Shown: positions 1-9,281 of the stretch, piece after piece
Layout of the letters: each line of letters opens with the position of its first letter
How positions within the stretch are numbered: the stretch's first letter is position 1
Source of the DNA: a virus
Direction: 5' to 3' (one strand)
Virus record (IMG/VR): IMGVR_UViG_3300027515_000002
Span: 1 to 42,422 of that record
DNA length: 42,422 nucleotides
Notes under the pieces: model-generated
Database searches by the model: none
What the model was told of the DNA's origin: nothing
What the model saw: the letters and a program-made list of their open reading frames with translations, nothing else
Position numbers and translations under genes: made by a program

Positions 1-3000
1 CGGAGGGGTAGTTCTGGTCGCTCCAGGAGATGCCGTCGGGCGACTCAATCACACGGCTTCCCGAGCCGATAGCGATGCTCCCCTTGCCCGTGATGGCATC
101 AGGAGGGACATCCGCCACCAGCGGCAAGGTCACCTGCTGGCTGCCCTTGTAGAACAGGGGAACTGTTCCGGTGTTGCGCACCGCCATGATGGTGCTGCCA
201 CTCACCATGAGCGCACCGCAATAGTGGTTGCCCCAGTCCGAGATGATACTGCTGAAGGTGCTGCCGTCGGTCGAGCGGATGATGTGCTGCACGCCGCTCA
301 GACCTGCGGGGGCGTTCATGCGCCCATAGACGTAGATATCGTTGGGCACATACTCCCGGACGCGCGGGAAGGCGATGTAGCTCTTGCCCAACACCTCGGA
401 GATGGTGGCGCTGCCCAAATCGGTTCTCGCGAGACGGGAGAGGTCCGAGGTGCTGCGCTTCTCCAGATAGAGCTTGTTGTCGCTGCTCCACATGGTGACG
501 TAGAGCACATCCCCTGCAGCGGTGTCGACGTCCATCCAGATGGGATAGGAGTCGCCATACGACCCGGCCGGTGCGTCGAAATAGGTCTCATGGATGCGGA
601 TGTAGGCGATGCGCGCCCTGGTATGTCCCTGATACCCACGGATGTCCATCCCAATCCACTCGCTGATGTCATAACTGGAGAGGTGGGGAGTCGAGACATA
701 CCACGTATCCGGCTGGTTGGACTGACCATACCAGTCAACGCCATTGGTGCGTCCATAAGGGTTGTTGTCCTCCCACATGCGCGGCTCCGACGCCCAATTG
801 TTTGGGGATGCCCCATCGAGCATGTACCTGACCTGCACCTCGATGTACCCATTGACCCGTCTGAATGAGGCCCCGAAATGCGCGCGCCAACCGACGCCGC
901 GGTTGCTGGCAAACGCCCTGGTGCGCCAGAAGGCGCCATAGGTGTCATCATTGCCGTCCACGATTCTGTCCAGGTCGGACCAGCCGTAATGGTCCTCCTC
1001 AGGACACGGGGGGTTCCAGTCCCACCAGGTGGCGGGGTAGTCCCAGTTCATGTCGCTGATGGAGGTTGCGTAGTAATACTGGCCGATTTTCTGGTAGGAA
1101 GCGCCGCCCAATGGCTGCCACATCCACCCCTCACCGTTCCCGGTGCACTTTAATATCCAGCCCCGCCAGTTACCGGCGCTATTTTGCCAGCGCACCAGGA
1201 AATACCACTCGCCGGCACGGTAGTTATTCGGCGTGCCCATCACCACGTCACAGTTGGCGAACGTCGGCGCTGGACTGTCATCCCAGGCGTTCGGAGGATC
1301 GCCCATTCCGGTCACCTGCGACCAGTTGCGCCCGCAGTCCGTGCTCCGGTAAATTTTGCCCGTCTGCAGACGCCACAGAATAGCATCCTCGATGTCCGTG
1401 CTATTCTGAACAGTCGGCCAATGCGGATCAAATCCGCCTTGATTGTCGGTGATCGTCGCCGCGCCATTGTTGCGCGTCTCCCATGTCCCAGCCAATGTTT
1501 GATTGAGGTGGCCTAGATTATGATCGAACGCTGCCAACCGCCCACTGGCCGCCGGTGGCTGGGGAGGTATGACCGGCGGCGATGGTGGCGTGATGTTGTT
1601 GTCATCCGGTGGATTGGCCGGGTAATCGCCGTCCACGCCGTCCTGGCTCTCGACCTCTGGCTCAAACACGGCATCGACCAAGATACTGCCGGCCGCCGGG
1701 TCGTAGCTGGCCGATACGTTTCGGCACACCAACCGCTTGTTCGTCCAGACGATCCCACGTGGTGTATCACCGGCCTCCAGGCTGAGCGTCCACCACTCCT
1801 GCGGCACAATGTCCAGCGCGCCGAGGTAATGCCCGGCGAATTGAATGCGCACCTCAGGATACGGGTTATTGGCCGCCGCCAATGCGCGCCCGGCCAGCTC
1901 ATTCGCCTGTGCCTGGCTCGCCAGTATCTGCCGCTCGAAATGCATCACCTGAGCGCCGATATCGAGCGGCGCATTGCCGGGCGCCTTGCTGATGATCGGT
2001 GTGCGCGGGTAGGCGAAGCCGCTCAGATGCACCATCCCGACGCGCGGTTCGGGTTGATGCAATATGGTAATCTCGCCGCGCCGGTCAGCCGCCGTGATGT
2101 CACTGATTATAGTGAGCGCATTCCGGCGTGTGGCATTCAACATCTGTGCATCCTCGGCGACGTACACCTGTCCGAGCTTGTTGCAGCAGACATGCGCGAA
2201 GATTCCATAGTTGCGCGCGAAGTTATCAGCTTGGGTGTACAGGTCACCCTTGGCGAAGTCCTCGATGGTCTCCACTCGCAGCGTGTTCGCCATCGGCAAG
2301 TATACGTCGGCAATGTCGAACAGCGTGCTGTGCCAGCGTAAATAATGATGCACTGCCTCAGCGACCGTCGGGCCAGTGAACTCATACCATTGATCCTGCG
2401 TGCCCAGGGTCATCTTTAGAGGCACAGAGAACATCATGGAGCGCCGCAATAGGCCATCAATCGTCGTTGCTTCAAACGTCACGTCGCCGGTATTCCAATC
2501 CTGCCTGACAGTCTCGCCGCGCACGTAGCCGACGAACAGGATATTCTTGGCATACGGATAGTTGCCGCCGATCAGCACTGGTGTGTTGCCATAGATCGCC
2601 TCGTGCCATAACACAACTAGCGTGCCATCCGGTAAATCGCTGGTCGTCGCACCGCTATAGACTCTCAGACGCGCTGTCCAACCGCCATGCTCCCAATCCC
2701 CCGTCAGTGATTCCAATGTGAACGCAGTGATCGGCGCGTTGCTGCCAGTCCGTTCGTGACAGAATACCGGTCGCCGCGTCGTTTGTGTCTTGCCATTGCT
2801 GTCGGTGACTGTGAGCGTGACCCAGTGCGCATCGGTGAAGCGTTCGCTCCCGGAAATACTGAGAATCTGTGTCGAACCACCCGCTGTCCAACTATAAGTC
2901 CCTGGGCCGATGACATCCCAAGACCGGCTAATGATATTCTCGCCACGGAAGGCATAACCGGCATCATTGTTGGTATCAGCGAACACGAATGTCGTTTCTG

Positions 3001-3475
3001 TACCATCATCAAATTCGGCGCGCGGTGGCCCCATGATCGCCACGGGCCTCAGTTGTTCATTCTCGTCGGTGTATGGAATGTCATAATCCTTGTAAAAATT
3101 GCCGGATGCATCGAACCGAGGGTAGACCGGCCACAATTCCCAATTGCGTTTGACCGTCAGATACTGGTCATTCGCCCAAACCAGACTGTTTTCGCTGACA
3201 GTGATGGTGTTAGTCCCAGTGTTGATCGCCCGCACGCGCACCTTGCCCACATCGCATGCGCCGGGACTCGTGCCAACCCACATGGTCATTCCTGGCAGTA
3301 CGCTATCCTCGCCGCTATCATTGTCATAGACGATGCTGCGGGCACCCCGCGCAGGTGACGTCATGTTCACCTGCGCGGTGAACACCGATTGCGGCTTGAG
3401 CACGGACAAATACAGCGTTGCTTTGTGGCCGCCAGCCCGCAATAGGTTCTTCTCATCCGAACTGAGCGCTGTCAT
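1..3475 (-). CDS. Large tail-tip (hub-like) protein with Asp-box repeats, cut by window start
   Basis: The frame is open from ATG at 3475 to the window edge, about 1,158 codons. The ATG overlaps the TGA of the preceding gene by 4 bases. Position after the tape measure, and the mix of beta-rich and alpha/beta sequence in residues 1-620, suggest a tail hub or tip protein that carries receptor-binding parts; this is inference. A proline-rich linker lies near residues 625-645. The part after it has Asp-box motifs (S-x-D-x-G-x-x-W/F) as in BNR/sialidase-type propellers: STDCGRNW near 712, STDGSTF near 1067 and SPDGISW near 1146. Codons corresponding to 519-1197 are 99% identical to a block in the gene at 37372-39570. 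If the window is circular, the frame continues into the frame ending at 39563, giving about 2,100 residues. Confidence 0.75.
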   Translation of the reverse strand, partial: MTALSSDEKNLLRAGGHKATLYLSVLKPQSVFTAQVNMTSPARGARSIVYDNDSGEDSVLPGMTMWVGTSPGACDVGKVRVRAINTGTNTITVSENSLVWANDQYLTVKRNWELWPVYPRFDASGNFYKDYDIPYTDENEQLRPVAIMGPPRAEFDDGTETTFVFADTNNDAGYAFRGENIISRSWDVIGPGTYSWTAGGSTQILSISGSERFTDAHWVTLTVTDSNGKTQTTRRPVFCHERTGSNAPITAFTLESLTGDWEHGGWTARLRVYSGATTSDLPDGTLVVLWHEAIYGNTPVLIGGNYPYAKNILFVGYVRGETVRQDWNTGDVTFEATTIDGLLRRSMMFSVPLKMTLGTQDQWYEFTGPTVAEAVHHYLRWHSTLFDIADVYLPMANTLRVETIEDFAKGDLYTQADNFARNYGIFAHVCCNKLGQVYVAEDAQMLNATRRNALTIISDITAADRRGEITILHQPEPRVGMVHLSGFAYPRTPIISKAPGNAPLDIGAQVMHFERQILASQAQANELAGRALAAANNPYPEVRIQFAGHYLGALDIVPQEWWTLSLEAGDTPRGIVWTNKRLVCRNVSASYDPAAGSILVDAVFEPEVESQDGVDGDYPANPPDDNNITPPSPPVIPPQPPAASGRLAAFDHNLGHLNQTLAGTWETRNNGAATITDNQGGFDPHWPTVQNSTDIEDAILWRLQTGKIYRSTDCGRNWSQVTGMGDPPNAWDDSPAPTFANCDVVMGTPNNYRAGEWYFLVRWQNSAGNWRGWILKCTGNGEGWMWQPLGGASYQKIGQYYYATSISDMNWDYPATWWDWNPPCPEEDHYGWSDLDRIVDGNDDTYGAFWRTRAFASNRGVGWRAHFGASFRRVNGYIEVQVRYMLDGASPNNWASEPRMWEDNNPYGRTNGVDWYGQSNQPDTWYVSTPHLSSYDISEWIGMDIRGYQGHTRARIAYIRIHETYFDAPAGSYGDSYPIWMDVDTAAGDVLYVTMWSSDNKLYLEKRSTSDLSRLARTDLGSATISEVLGKSYIAFPRVREYVPNDIYVYGRMNAPAGLSGVQHIIRSTDGSTFSSIISDWGNHYCGALMVSGSTIMAVRNTGTVPLFYKGSQQVTLPLVADVPPDAITGKGSIAIGSGSRVIESPDGISWSDQNYPS
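519..1197. repeat. 679-base direct repeat, copy 1
   Basis: This block is the same length as 37943-38621 and I count only about six substitutions between them, with no indel. On both sides the two genes remain recognisably homologous in protein but are strongly diverged in DNA, so the edges of near-identity are sharp. That pattern fits recent gene conversion or duplication between two tail-fibre genes, or an assembly path crossing a shared block. Confidence 0.9.
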
Positions 3476-3852
3476 ACTGCCACCAACCGCCGAAACTCAA
3501 TTTGCACGTCCAGGTATTTACCGGCCACACGCTTTTTCATTAAGTCAGACGGCCAGATCATCACTCCGCGGTATTTGACGAATGCCTCGCTCGCATTGCG
3601 CGTCTTGATGTAGACCGCTGCGCTCTTGCCGCTGCAATACGTTCGTAATTTGGCCAACTGCGCTGTGGTCAGCAGGTCAAACGTCCAGATCGCCATCGGG
3701 TAACCATCGCCACCTATCTGGCCGTCCGCCTTATCGTACTCGCGTGTGTACTCGATGAACACGCTGCGCGGCGGTGGGAGTGGTGGCGACAACGACTCAA
3801 CGTTGGTCGTGGTACTGGTGGTCCCGATCTCGTAGTCATAGACCGGCATCAT
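3472..3852 (-). CDS. Minor tail protein between tape measure and hub
   Basis: A 126-residue protein whose ATG overlaps the tape-measure stop and whose stop overlaps the next start, so it is translationally coupled on both sides. It has a short Pro/Ser-rich segment near residues 20-30 (SPPLPPP) followed by a compact domain with beta-like hydrophobic alternation. I recognise no family motif. Its position suggests a distal tail or tail-tip connecting protein, as in many siphoviruses; this is inference from context only. Confidence 0.6.
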   Translation of the reverse strand: MMPVYDYEIGTTSTTTNVESLSPPLPPPRSVFIEYTREYDKADGQIGGDGYPMAIWTFDLLTTAQLAKLRTYCSGKSAAVYIKTRNASEAFVKYRGVMIWPSDLMKKRVAGKYLDVQIEFRRLVAV

Positions 3853-6020
3853 GCCCTCGCATATTCTCGGAGTAGTTCAACTGTCTGCGCGCGGATGGCC
3901 GACAGCAGCCCAGTGTAGCTATCCTGCGCACCGATGTTGATGGTCTGATTGAAGTTGTTAATAGCTCCACGTCCGGCGGCCAGCATGGCTAACACCCTGT
4001 CCTGGCTGAGCAGGCCGCCGGTCAGCATCTCAGCGCTGCGTGTCGCAGCCGCATTAAGTACGAACTCGCGTCCAGCCTCGCCGAGACGGTACAGCCCCGC
4101 CACCGCGTAGCCGCCCATTGCGCGGCCGTGTACCGGCTGATAGGTTACCTGAGCACGCAGCTGGCGCATATCCCGCAGCGTTTCCTCGAGCAACTGCTTG
4201 GCCATTGCGTTGCGTTGTTGCTCCAGCGCCAGGAACTCTTTGTTGAATCCCTCCAGTTCCAGGATGCGATCACGAAATGCTTGCTTCTCGGCGTCTCGCT
4301 CCGCCTTCAGTTGAGCATCCAGATCGGCCATCCGTTCCTGATAGTCTGCCTCAAGGCGTTGCAGCTCGATTGCGCGATACTCAGCTGCTCGCGCCTGTCG
4401 ATATTCGAAGTCGGCCTGCATGTCCTCTTGTTGCTGTTTGAATTGCGCCAGACGCTGATCACGCTGTTGGTTAAACGCCTGCTGCATGTCTTCCAGTTGA
4501 CGCTGATAATCAGCCTGTCGCCTGGCATTTTGATCGGCAAATTCCTCCTCGGCCCGCCGTCGGTTGATCTCGTAATTGCGCGCGTTGCGCAGGAATGCGA
4601 TCGCGTCGCGGGCGGCGACGGCATCCTCCTGCTGCATTGCATAGTCCTCACGCATCCGCGCCATCCGTCTCTGATGTTCCGCTTCGGCACGCTCGGCCTC
4701 AATGCCGTACTGCACCGCCAAGGCAGTGCGTTGCTCATGGTAACGCGCCTCCATATCAGCCTGCGACTTGAGGAAATCGCGCATCATGCGTTCGCGCTGA
4801 CGATTAAAGTCTGCCTGCTGTTCATTTTGCAAACGCGCCCAGTCCTCGTCCATCTGCGCGCGTCGTTGGTTGAAGCGTTTGATGGTATCCTCCCGGTCAC
4901 GATTGTACTGCTGCTCAAGGGATTCGAGTCTTTGTGCCAAGTCCCCGGCTGCCTTAAGTGCCCCGGCATAGTCGCGCTGCACGGCGGCTGCCTGATTCGC
5001 TGTGGTCGCTACCGCACGGGCGGCGTCAGCTTGCGTCTGTTCGGCTGTTGCCGCGTCGGTCAACTCCCGCTGCAACGCTTCGGCTTCGATGGACACAAGT
5101 CCCAGGTTTTGCGCTGCTTGAGCGATCCAAACGGCTTTCTCTTCGATGCTGCCGGGACCCGGAATGAGGGCTGCAAGGGCTGTGGATGCGATGGCGAGGG
5201 TCTGGGCCTTTCCTGTCTCCTGCCCGGCTTTGCCTCGCTCAAATACCCCCTGCCAGGCAATGGCGCCCTCTTTCAGTAGCGTGACCAGGTTGGTGAGCGT
5301 CTCGATCACGCCGCTGCCGGTAAGAAACTTTCCAAACTCGGTTTGGAAGTCCGCCCAGGCAGCCGTCAGTTGTTCCAGCTGACCGATGGTATCAATCTGC
5401 ACACCACCCAACTGCTCAGCCTTCTGGCGTGCCTTTTCCCACGCGGCGTTCAGGAACGCCTGCTTCTTCTCGGCTTCTGTCAACTGGTCTACCGTCTTGC
5501 CGAGCATCGCTGCATAGCGCGCTTCAGCCTCGGTCAAGTTCATCTTAATGCCGAGGTTGTCCAGGATCAGAGGTGATTGGCGTCCGAGCGCGGTAGTCAG
5601 GTCATCTACTGCGCTCGCGGCATCTTTGCCCATCGCCTGCCCCAGCACAATGGCGATCCTCGCCAGATCGCTCATCTCCTTTTCGTTCTTCACCACGTCC
5701 AGCAGCATGGCCTTGTTAGCCATCCGCATTGCGTCCAGGCCGCTGATTGTATTCTTGGAGGCATCGGTGATGGCTTTGATCATTGCCTCGCCTGATGCGC
5801 CCAGTGATCTCGCCAGGTTGTCGGTGGCTCGCCCCAATCGTTCGGCATTGCCGGCCATCAGTAACGACTGCTTGCTGAAGGCAATCATCCCCGCTGTAAC
5901 ACCACCAGCCCCGAGCATAAGTCCCAGCTGTTGCACCGCTCCGGTTATACTCTGTAATGCCGTGCGGACTTGTGAAGCGCCGTTGACTCGCAGCAGGATA
6001 TCCAGCGTATTAACCGCCAC
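3849..6020 (-). CDS. Tail tape measure protein
   Basis: About 723 residues. The chosen start is GTG at 6020, with AAGGAG eight bases upstream; the frame can be extended to a TTG at 6056, but that has no comparable ribosome site and lies further inside the preceding gene. The N-terminal 250 residues resemble phage tape-measure N-termini (small-residue-rich, SITGAVQQLGLMLGAGG). Residues about 340-620 form a very long charged coiled coil rich in Q, E, R and D. The C-terminus contains a short Gly/Ala-rich stretch. Known role of the family: sets tail length and is ejected with DNA. The usual 0.15 nm per residue rule would give a tail near 110 nm. It follows the tail chaperones, as expected. Confidence 0.9.
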   Translation of the reverse strand: MAVNTLDILLRVNGASQVRTALQSITGAVQQLGLMLGAGGVTAGMIAFSKQSLLMAGNAERLGRATDNLARSLGASGEAMIKAITDASKNTISGLDAMRMANKAMLLDVVKNEKEMSDLARIAIVLGQAMGKDAASAVDDLTTALGRQSPLILDNLGIKMNLTEAEARYAAMLGKTVDQLTEAEKKQAFLNAAWEKARQKAEQLGGVQIDTIGQLEQLTAAWADFQTEFGKFLTGSGVIETLTNLVTLLKEGAIAWQGVFERGKAGQETGKAQTLAIASTALAALIPGPGSIEEKAVWIAQAAQNLGLVSIEAEALQRELTDAATAEQTQADAARAVATTANQAAAVQRDYAGALKAAGDLAQRLESLEQQYNRDREDTIKRFNQRRAQMDEDWARLQNEQQADFNRQRERMMRDFLKSQADMEARYHEQRTALAVQYGIEAERAEAEHQRRMARMREDYAMQQEDAVAARDAIAFLRNARNYEINRRRAEEEFADQNARRQADYQRQLEDMQQAFNQQRDQRLAQFKQQQEDMQADFEYRQARAAEYRAIELQRLEADYQERMADLDAQLKAERDAEKQAFRDRILELEGFNKEFLALEQQRNAMAKQLLEETLRDMRQLRAQVTYQPVHGRAMGGYAVAGLYRLGEAGREFVLNAAATRSAEMLTGGLLSQDRVLAMLAAGRGAINNFNQTINIGAQDSYTGLLSAIRAQTVELLREYARA

Positions 6021-6333
6021 CGATCCGCTCCTTAACTCTCCGTGATATGGCCGCAATCATCAGCATGTCTTCCATCAGCGCCTCCGGTTGCTCCAGGTAG
6101 CCGCCCGCCAGTGGTAGTGCCTGCCAACCAAGCGCCTCTCCCAGAGTCCACGAGCGCCACGCCCGTTCCAGATCGTGCAGATACACATCAGGCAATTCAT
6201 CACCAGTATCCTGTGCCCTGTGCCAGAGCGTGAGCCGCCGGTACAGCTCCTCGCTCTGACTTACCCTTTTTTTGGGTCGTCCTCCTTTATTGGGTTCCAG
6301 TGGGGATTGAGGCGGTAGACGGCCTCGCTCCAC
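6010..6333 (-). CDS. Tail assembly chaperone, frameshift-encoded extension
   Basis: Open frame of 107 codons overlapping the end of the chaperone gene at 6261-6593 by 73 bases. It is most likely read as a C-terminal extension after a -1 shift on the A7 run at 6267-6273, giving the long chaperone form, as for lambda G and GT; its own ATG at 6333 lies inside the upstream frame. The segment after the slip (from KKRVSQSEELYRR) is acidic and helical. It ends with TAA at 6010-6012, overlapping the tape-measure start. The long form is expected to bind the tape measure during tail assembly. Confidence 0.7.
   Translation of the reverse strand: MERGRLPPQSPLEPNKGGRPKKRVSQSEELYRRLTLWHRAQDTGDELPDVYLHDLERAWRSWTLGEALGWQALPLAGGYLEQPEALMEDMLMIAAISRRVKERIGGG
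6224..6273 (-). promoter_or_regulatory. Programmed -1 ribosomal frameshift site with stem-loop
   Basis: On the minus strand, frame 0 reads AAA AAA then GGG TAA, preceded by another A: the canonical slippery heptamer A AAA AAA followed by G. The stop (6261-6263) is four to six bases past the slip. Three bases past the stop a stem pairs CAGAGCG (minus strand, 6258-6252) with CGCTCTG (6230-6224), with an inner GAGC/GCTC stem, a typical stimulator. The site is between the two tail chaperone frames, where such shifts are known in siphoviruses. Confidence 0.75.
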
Positions 6334-6593
6334 AGGTTCACTAAGCGCTCCGGCAGATCGCGGAACTCTTCAAACGTCAACGGCCACGGGATGCCATCTA
6401 CTGCCTGAGTTGCTGCGGTCAGGTCAGGGAACGTGATCACCCGCAGTAGCCACTGCTCAGGCGTCTCGTCCGGCACATCCAGCCTAAGTGCCTCGCCGCG
6501 CAACACACTGCGTCGCATGCCCATGGCCACACTGGCCTCGCTGACGGTTATTTCTATGTCCTCATACTTGATCGTTTCCGTGGCAAGTGGCAT
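6261..6593 (-). CDS. Tail assembly chaperone (short form)
   Basis: A 110-residue protein ending at the TAA just after an A7 slippery run. It begins MPLATETIKYEDIEITV and has a helical centre (EEFRDLPERLVNLWSEAVYRLN). I do not see a family signature beyond general resemblance to phage tail chaperones, but three context facts agree: it follows tail tube, connector and head-morphogenesis genes, immediately precedes the tape measure, and has a -1 frameshift signal at its 3' end. Expected role: keeps the tape measure soluble during tail assembly. Confidence 0.75.
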   Translation of the reverse strand: MPLATETIKYEDIEITVSEASVAMGMRRSVLRGEALRLDVPDETPEQWLLRVITFPDLTAATQAVDGIPWPLTFEEFRDLPERLVNLWSEAVYRLNPHWNPIKEDDPKKG

Positions 6594-6601
6594 CCTGCCC
6601 C

Positions 6602-7072
6602 CTATAGCAATTGCAATAGCTTATCAATCTCGCGCTGGAACCGGTGCACGATCCAGTCCTGCAGCTTCTCCAATACATCCTGCGCCGTCTGCCAGCGGCC
6701 CTGATGGATGACAGCCTGCCTATCCCGATCTTGCACCCAAGGCGCATAGACGACATTCGTGCCGACCCGGCCCTCGATGCCGTCCACCGTTGAGCTGATG
6801 CGCATTGTCCAGCTCCGCCCCAGCGTGCCGGTTCGCCTGTAGGGCACCTCGATCAGCCCTTCTCGCAGCGCGGCAAAGAACCACCGGCGTTGCTTCTCGC
6901 TCTTGAAGCCGGTGAACGTGCCATGCTCTGGCGGTTTCGGATACCTGGCCAGTTCGTTCCACACCTTGTTGAGCGAATCGCCCATTGCCGGCCTCAGATT
7001 GGTGAACGTTGCCAGTTTGCCGAACTTCGATACGAGTCGGTCTACACCCTTAACCTGAATGCTCAGTTCCAT
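6602..7072 (-). CDS. HK97 gp10-like head-tail joining or tail completion protein
   Basis: 156 residues. I use ATG at 7072 (MELSIQVKGVDRL) because it has GGAG just upstream; the frame also has an ATG at 7180 that would lie deep inside the preceding gene. The start 'VKGVDRLVSKFGKL' followed by a helical region is typical of the HK97 gp10/neck family, which joins tail to head. It overlaps the end of the head-morphogenesis gene by 23 bases and is followed 9 bases later by the tail chaperone gene. Assignment rests on the N-terminal pattern and context. Confidence 0.65.
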   Translation of the reverse strand: MELSIQVKGVDRLVSKFGKLATFTNLRPAMGDSLNKVWNELARYPKPPEHGTFTGFKSEKQRRWFFAALREGLIEVPYRRTGTLGRSWTMRISSTVDGIEGRVGTNVVYAPWVQDRDRQAVIHQGRWQTAQDVLEKLQDWIVHRFQREIDKLLQLL

Positions 7073-7787
7073 CCGGCTCCTCGGATACCACTGGCGTGAT
7101 CCAGCACCGACAATTCGGGTGCGCCGGTGGCAGCATAATCCCGCCCGGAAACGGCTCAGTGATACCAACCACTGTCCCATTCAGTGGGCCGCAGATAGAA
7201 CACACCAGTTCATCGTTGGCGGTATTCCAGCGCCGTTGTTGCACCCCCGTCTGCTGAAAAACCAGCTGGTTGGCTTCGGCATAGGCGCGCGTCACCTCGG
7301 TAACCGCGATCAGCTTCGCACGCTGCGGACCGAACAGCTGAACCAGCTGCTTATCGCGCATCAGCTGCTGCAGTGGCTGGCCGGATACCAGCCAATCGCC
7401 CACCTTCTGGCGCAGGGCCTTGCGCGTCGTGGCTGTGATGCCGCCAATCTCAGAATAGGCATATTGCTGCGCCCATTCTTTGGCGTTCTCGTTGACCAGC
7501 GCCCAATCGATGCCCATCACCGGCAGCTGGACATTCGGCACGGCAGTGGCTGATGCGGCAGCCGCTTGTACCGCTGCCTGAGCCTGGTTCACGCCGTTGC
7601 TGGCCGCCTTTTGTAATGCCAATACCATATCATCTTTAAACTGCTGATTCACTATATCAATGGCATCCAATGCTTGTTCGAGCGGCATCCCGCTCTGCAG
7701 TTGAACGATGAAAGCCTTCCATTGCTGTTTGAACAGACGCTTGAAAAAGAGTATCTGATCTCTTTCAAGTTGATATCGCCGTGCCAA
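7050..7787 (-). CDS. Phage head morphogenesis protein (SPP1 gp7 / Mu gpF family)
   Basis: 245 residues beginning at TTG 7787, the only good start I find after the portal stop; GGCGGA lies upstream. The N-terminal half is helical. The C-terminus has the family signature: WNTANDELVCSICGPLNG followed about 20 residues later by PPAHPNCRCWITPV, with Cys and His that probably bind a metal. Known role: minor head protein present in a few copies near the portal. It directly follows the portal gene, the usual pairing. Confidence 0.85.
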   Translation of the reverse strand: MARRYQLERDQILFFKRLFKQQWKAFIVQLQSGMPLEQALDAIDIVNQQFKDDMVLALQKAASNGVNQAQAAVQAAAASATAVPNVQLPVMGIDWALVNENAKEWAQQYAYSEIGGITATTRKALRQKVGDWLVSGQPLQQLMRDKQLVQLFGPQRAKLIAVTEVTRAYAEANQLVFQQTGVQQRRWNTANDELVCSICGPLNGTVVGITEPFPGGIMLPPAHPNCRCWITPVVSEEPDGTEHSG

Positions 7788-7824
7788 CCATTGTTCCGCC
7801 TTTGTCAGCTTCTTGGCCTTGATC

Positions 7825-9267
7825 TCAGTACCACCAAAGCCGAAAGGGCATCGCGAACGCCGCTTTCACCTCCTCCTCGGTCGTCGCCGTCGCCAATTTC
7901 GCCAACACACTGGCCTTGATCTCAGGCGGAATGTGCTGGCTCTCGAAATCGTAGGCTGCCGGCTCACCAGCCCGCACCCGCCGCCGCGCGATGCTCTCCC
8001 AACGCCTCAAGTCCTCACGCGCAGCCTTAGTTATGTCACTTGCCACATCTACGCTAAATGACATGTCTCCGAGCGGTTCGCCCTTCACAGCGAGTGGTAC
8101 AAGCGTTTCTCCCAAGATCGGATCATCTAGCGGATCAAGACCCAGCTCGTGCCGCGCCTCATTGACGGTTTTCACCTGCCAGTATGCCTGGCGTTCCTGC
8201 ACCAGCAGCGCGCGATCCTCAGTGCGAATGTCCTTGAAACGGCACTCTAGATCATCTCCAAAGTCAATGCGCACCATCTGATTGGTGATGGTCTCGGCCA
8301 TCAGAACCAATACCGGCCAGACCGCCTGCTCGATCATCACCGCCTTCGCTGCTTCCGAGTTGGCGCGCGTCGCCTCCTTGGCCCAAAATCCCGCTGGGAT
8401 ACCAAACACGCGGTCTATCTCCTCTCGCGTGAACGTCCGCCCCGCCAGAAACTCCATGTCCTTTGGGCTGATGCTGAGCGGGGTGACCGTCACGTCACCA
8501 CTGCGCACGATGAGAAACCGCCGTTGGTTCCCGATCAACTCGGTCTGTAGGTCGGCCTTCGCCCGCGCAAAATTCGGCTCTGACATCTCCGCCGGCACAC
8601 TGATCAGCGTGCGCAGTGTCACGTCATCACGGAACGTCCGCATGTTCCAGGCGCTCGCCGCGATGTCGGTCTCAACTGCCATCCGATATGCCGTGAGTGG
8701 TGAGAGACCACGGTGGTAATCGAATGGATTGGGGAAGCGGAAGAAAACCACTTGCTCCGGTTCGAGATAGATGGGCGGACGCCCATTCATGGGCGTGTAC
8801 CGGTAACCAGCGATGTAGCGTTGTGTGTCAGGTATCGGCTCGATGTGGCTGGATGGAATGGGCCACAACTCGCGCAATTCACCAGCACGATCATAGACCT
8901 TCAGCCAGTAGGCCTCACCGCGCAACAGCAACCACTGTATCGTGTATTGGCGCATCCACGCTGATCCCATGTACGGGTTGGGCCGTTCGAGCAACCTCTC
9001 GACAGGATGATCCTCTATCTCATTCTGCCCCTGCCAGATGTCCACGTCGGCCGCGCTGGCCTCGTTGGCAATGACACGCACATCCGAGTACACCCACGCG
9101 CTGGTGATTGCCAGCCGTTCACGTTCCTCTTGCGAATAGTCATTACTGCCGAGGCCAGCGCCAAGCGGCGTCTCTCCGGCAAACACGGCCGCAACCGGCG
9201 TGCGTGTGGCTTTGACGTAGCCGAGCCGCGCGATGGTGCGATCCAGCCACCGGTCGAAAAAGGCCAT
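7825..9267 (-). CDS. Portal protein (HK97 type)
   Basis: 480 residues. ATG at 9267 is chosen because GGAGG sits eight bases upstream; the frame continues to an ATG at 9303 but that overlaps the tail tube gene. Hallmarks of the portal family are visible: an N-terminal SAWVYSDVRVIANEAS segment, HPVERLLERPNPYM, GEAYWLKVYD, a PIPSSHIEP segment and the RTFTREEIDRVFGIP crown/stem region. The C-terminal tail has the charged residues typical of the clip and crown. The dodecameric portal forms the DNA channel at one capsid vertex. Its place after the tail tube gene rather than after terminase is unusual. Confidence 0.93.
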   Translation of the reverse strand: MAFFDRWLDRTIARLGYVKATRTPVAAVFAGETPLGAGLGSNDYSQEERERLAITSAWVYSDVRVIANEASAADVDIWQGQNEIEDHPVERLLERPNPYMGSAWMRQYTIQWLLLRGEAYWLKVYDRAGELRELWPIPSSHIEPIPDTQRYIAGYRYTPMNGRPPIYLEPEQVVFFRFPNPFDYHRGLSPLTAYRMAVETDIAASAWNMRTFRDDVTLRTLISVPAEMSEPNFARAKADLQTELIGNQRRFLIVRSGDVTVTPLSISPKDMEFLAGRTFTREEIDRVFGIPAGFWAKEATRANSEAAKAVMIEQAVWPVLVLMAETITNQMVRIDFGDDLECRFKDIRTEDRALLVQERQAYWQVKTVNEARHELGLDPLDDPILGETLVPLAVKGEPLGDMSFSVDVASDITKAAREDLRRWESIARRRVRAGEPAAYDFESQHIPPEIKASVLAKLATATTEEEVKAAFAMPFRLWWY

Positions 9268-9281
9268 GGGCCGGCCCTCCG

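Noticed and set aside
1520-3358. Plus-strand ORFs of 273 and 200 codons
   Set aside because: They lie opposite the uninterrupted tail-hub frame from 3475 to 1, which has domain structure and correct coupling to its upstream gene.
4128-5279. 383-codon plus-strand ORF opposite the tape measure gene
   Set aside because: Antisense shadow of a repetitive coiled-coil gene; Leu-rich composition mirrors Gln/Glu codons on the other strand.
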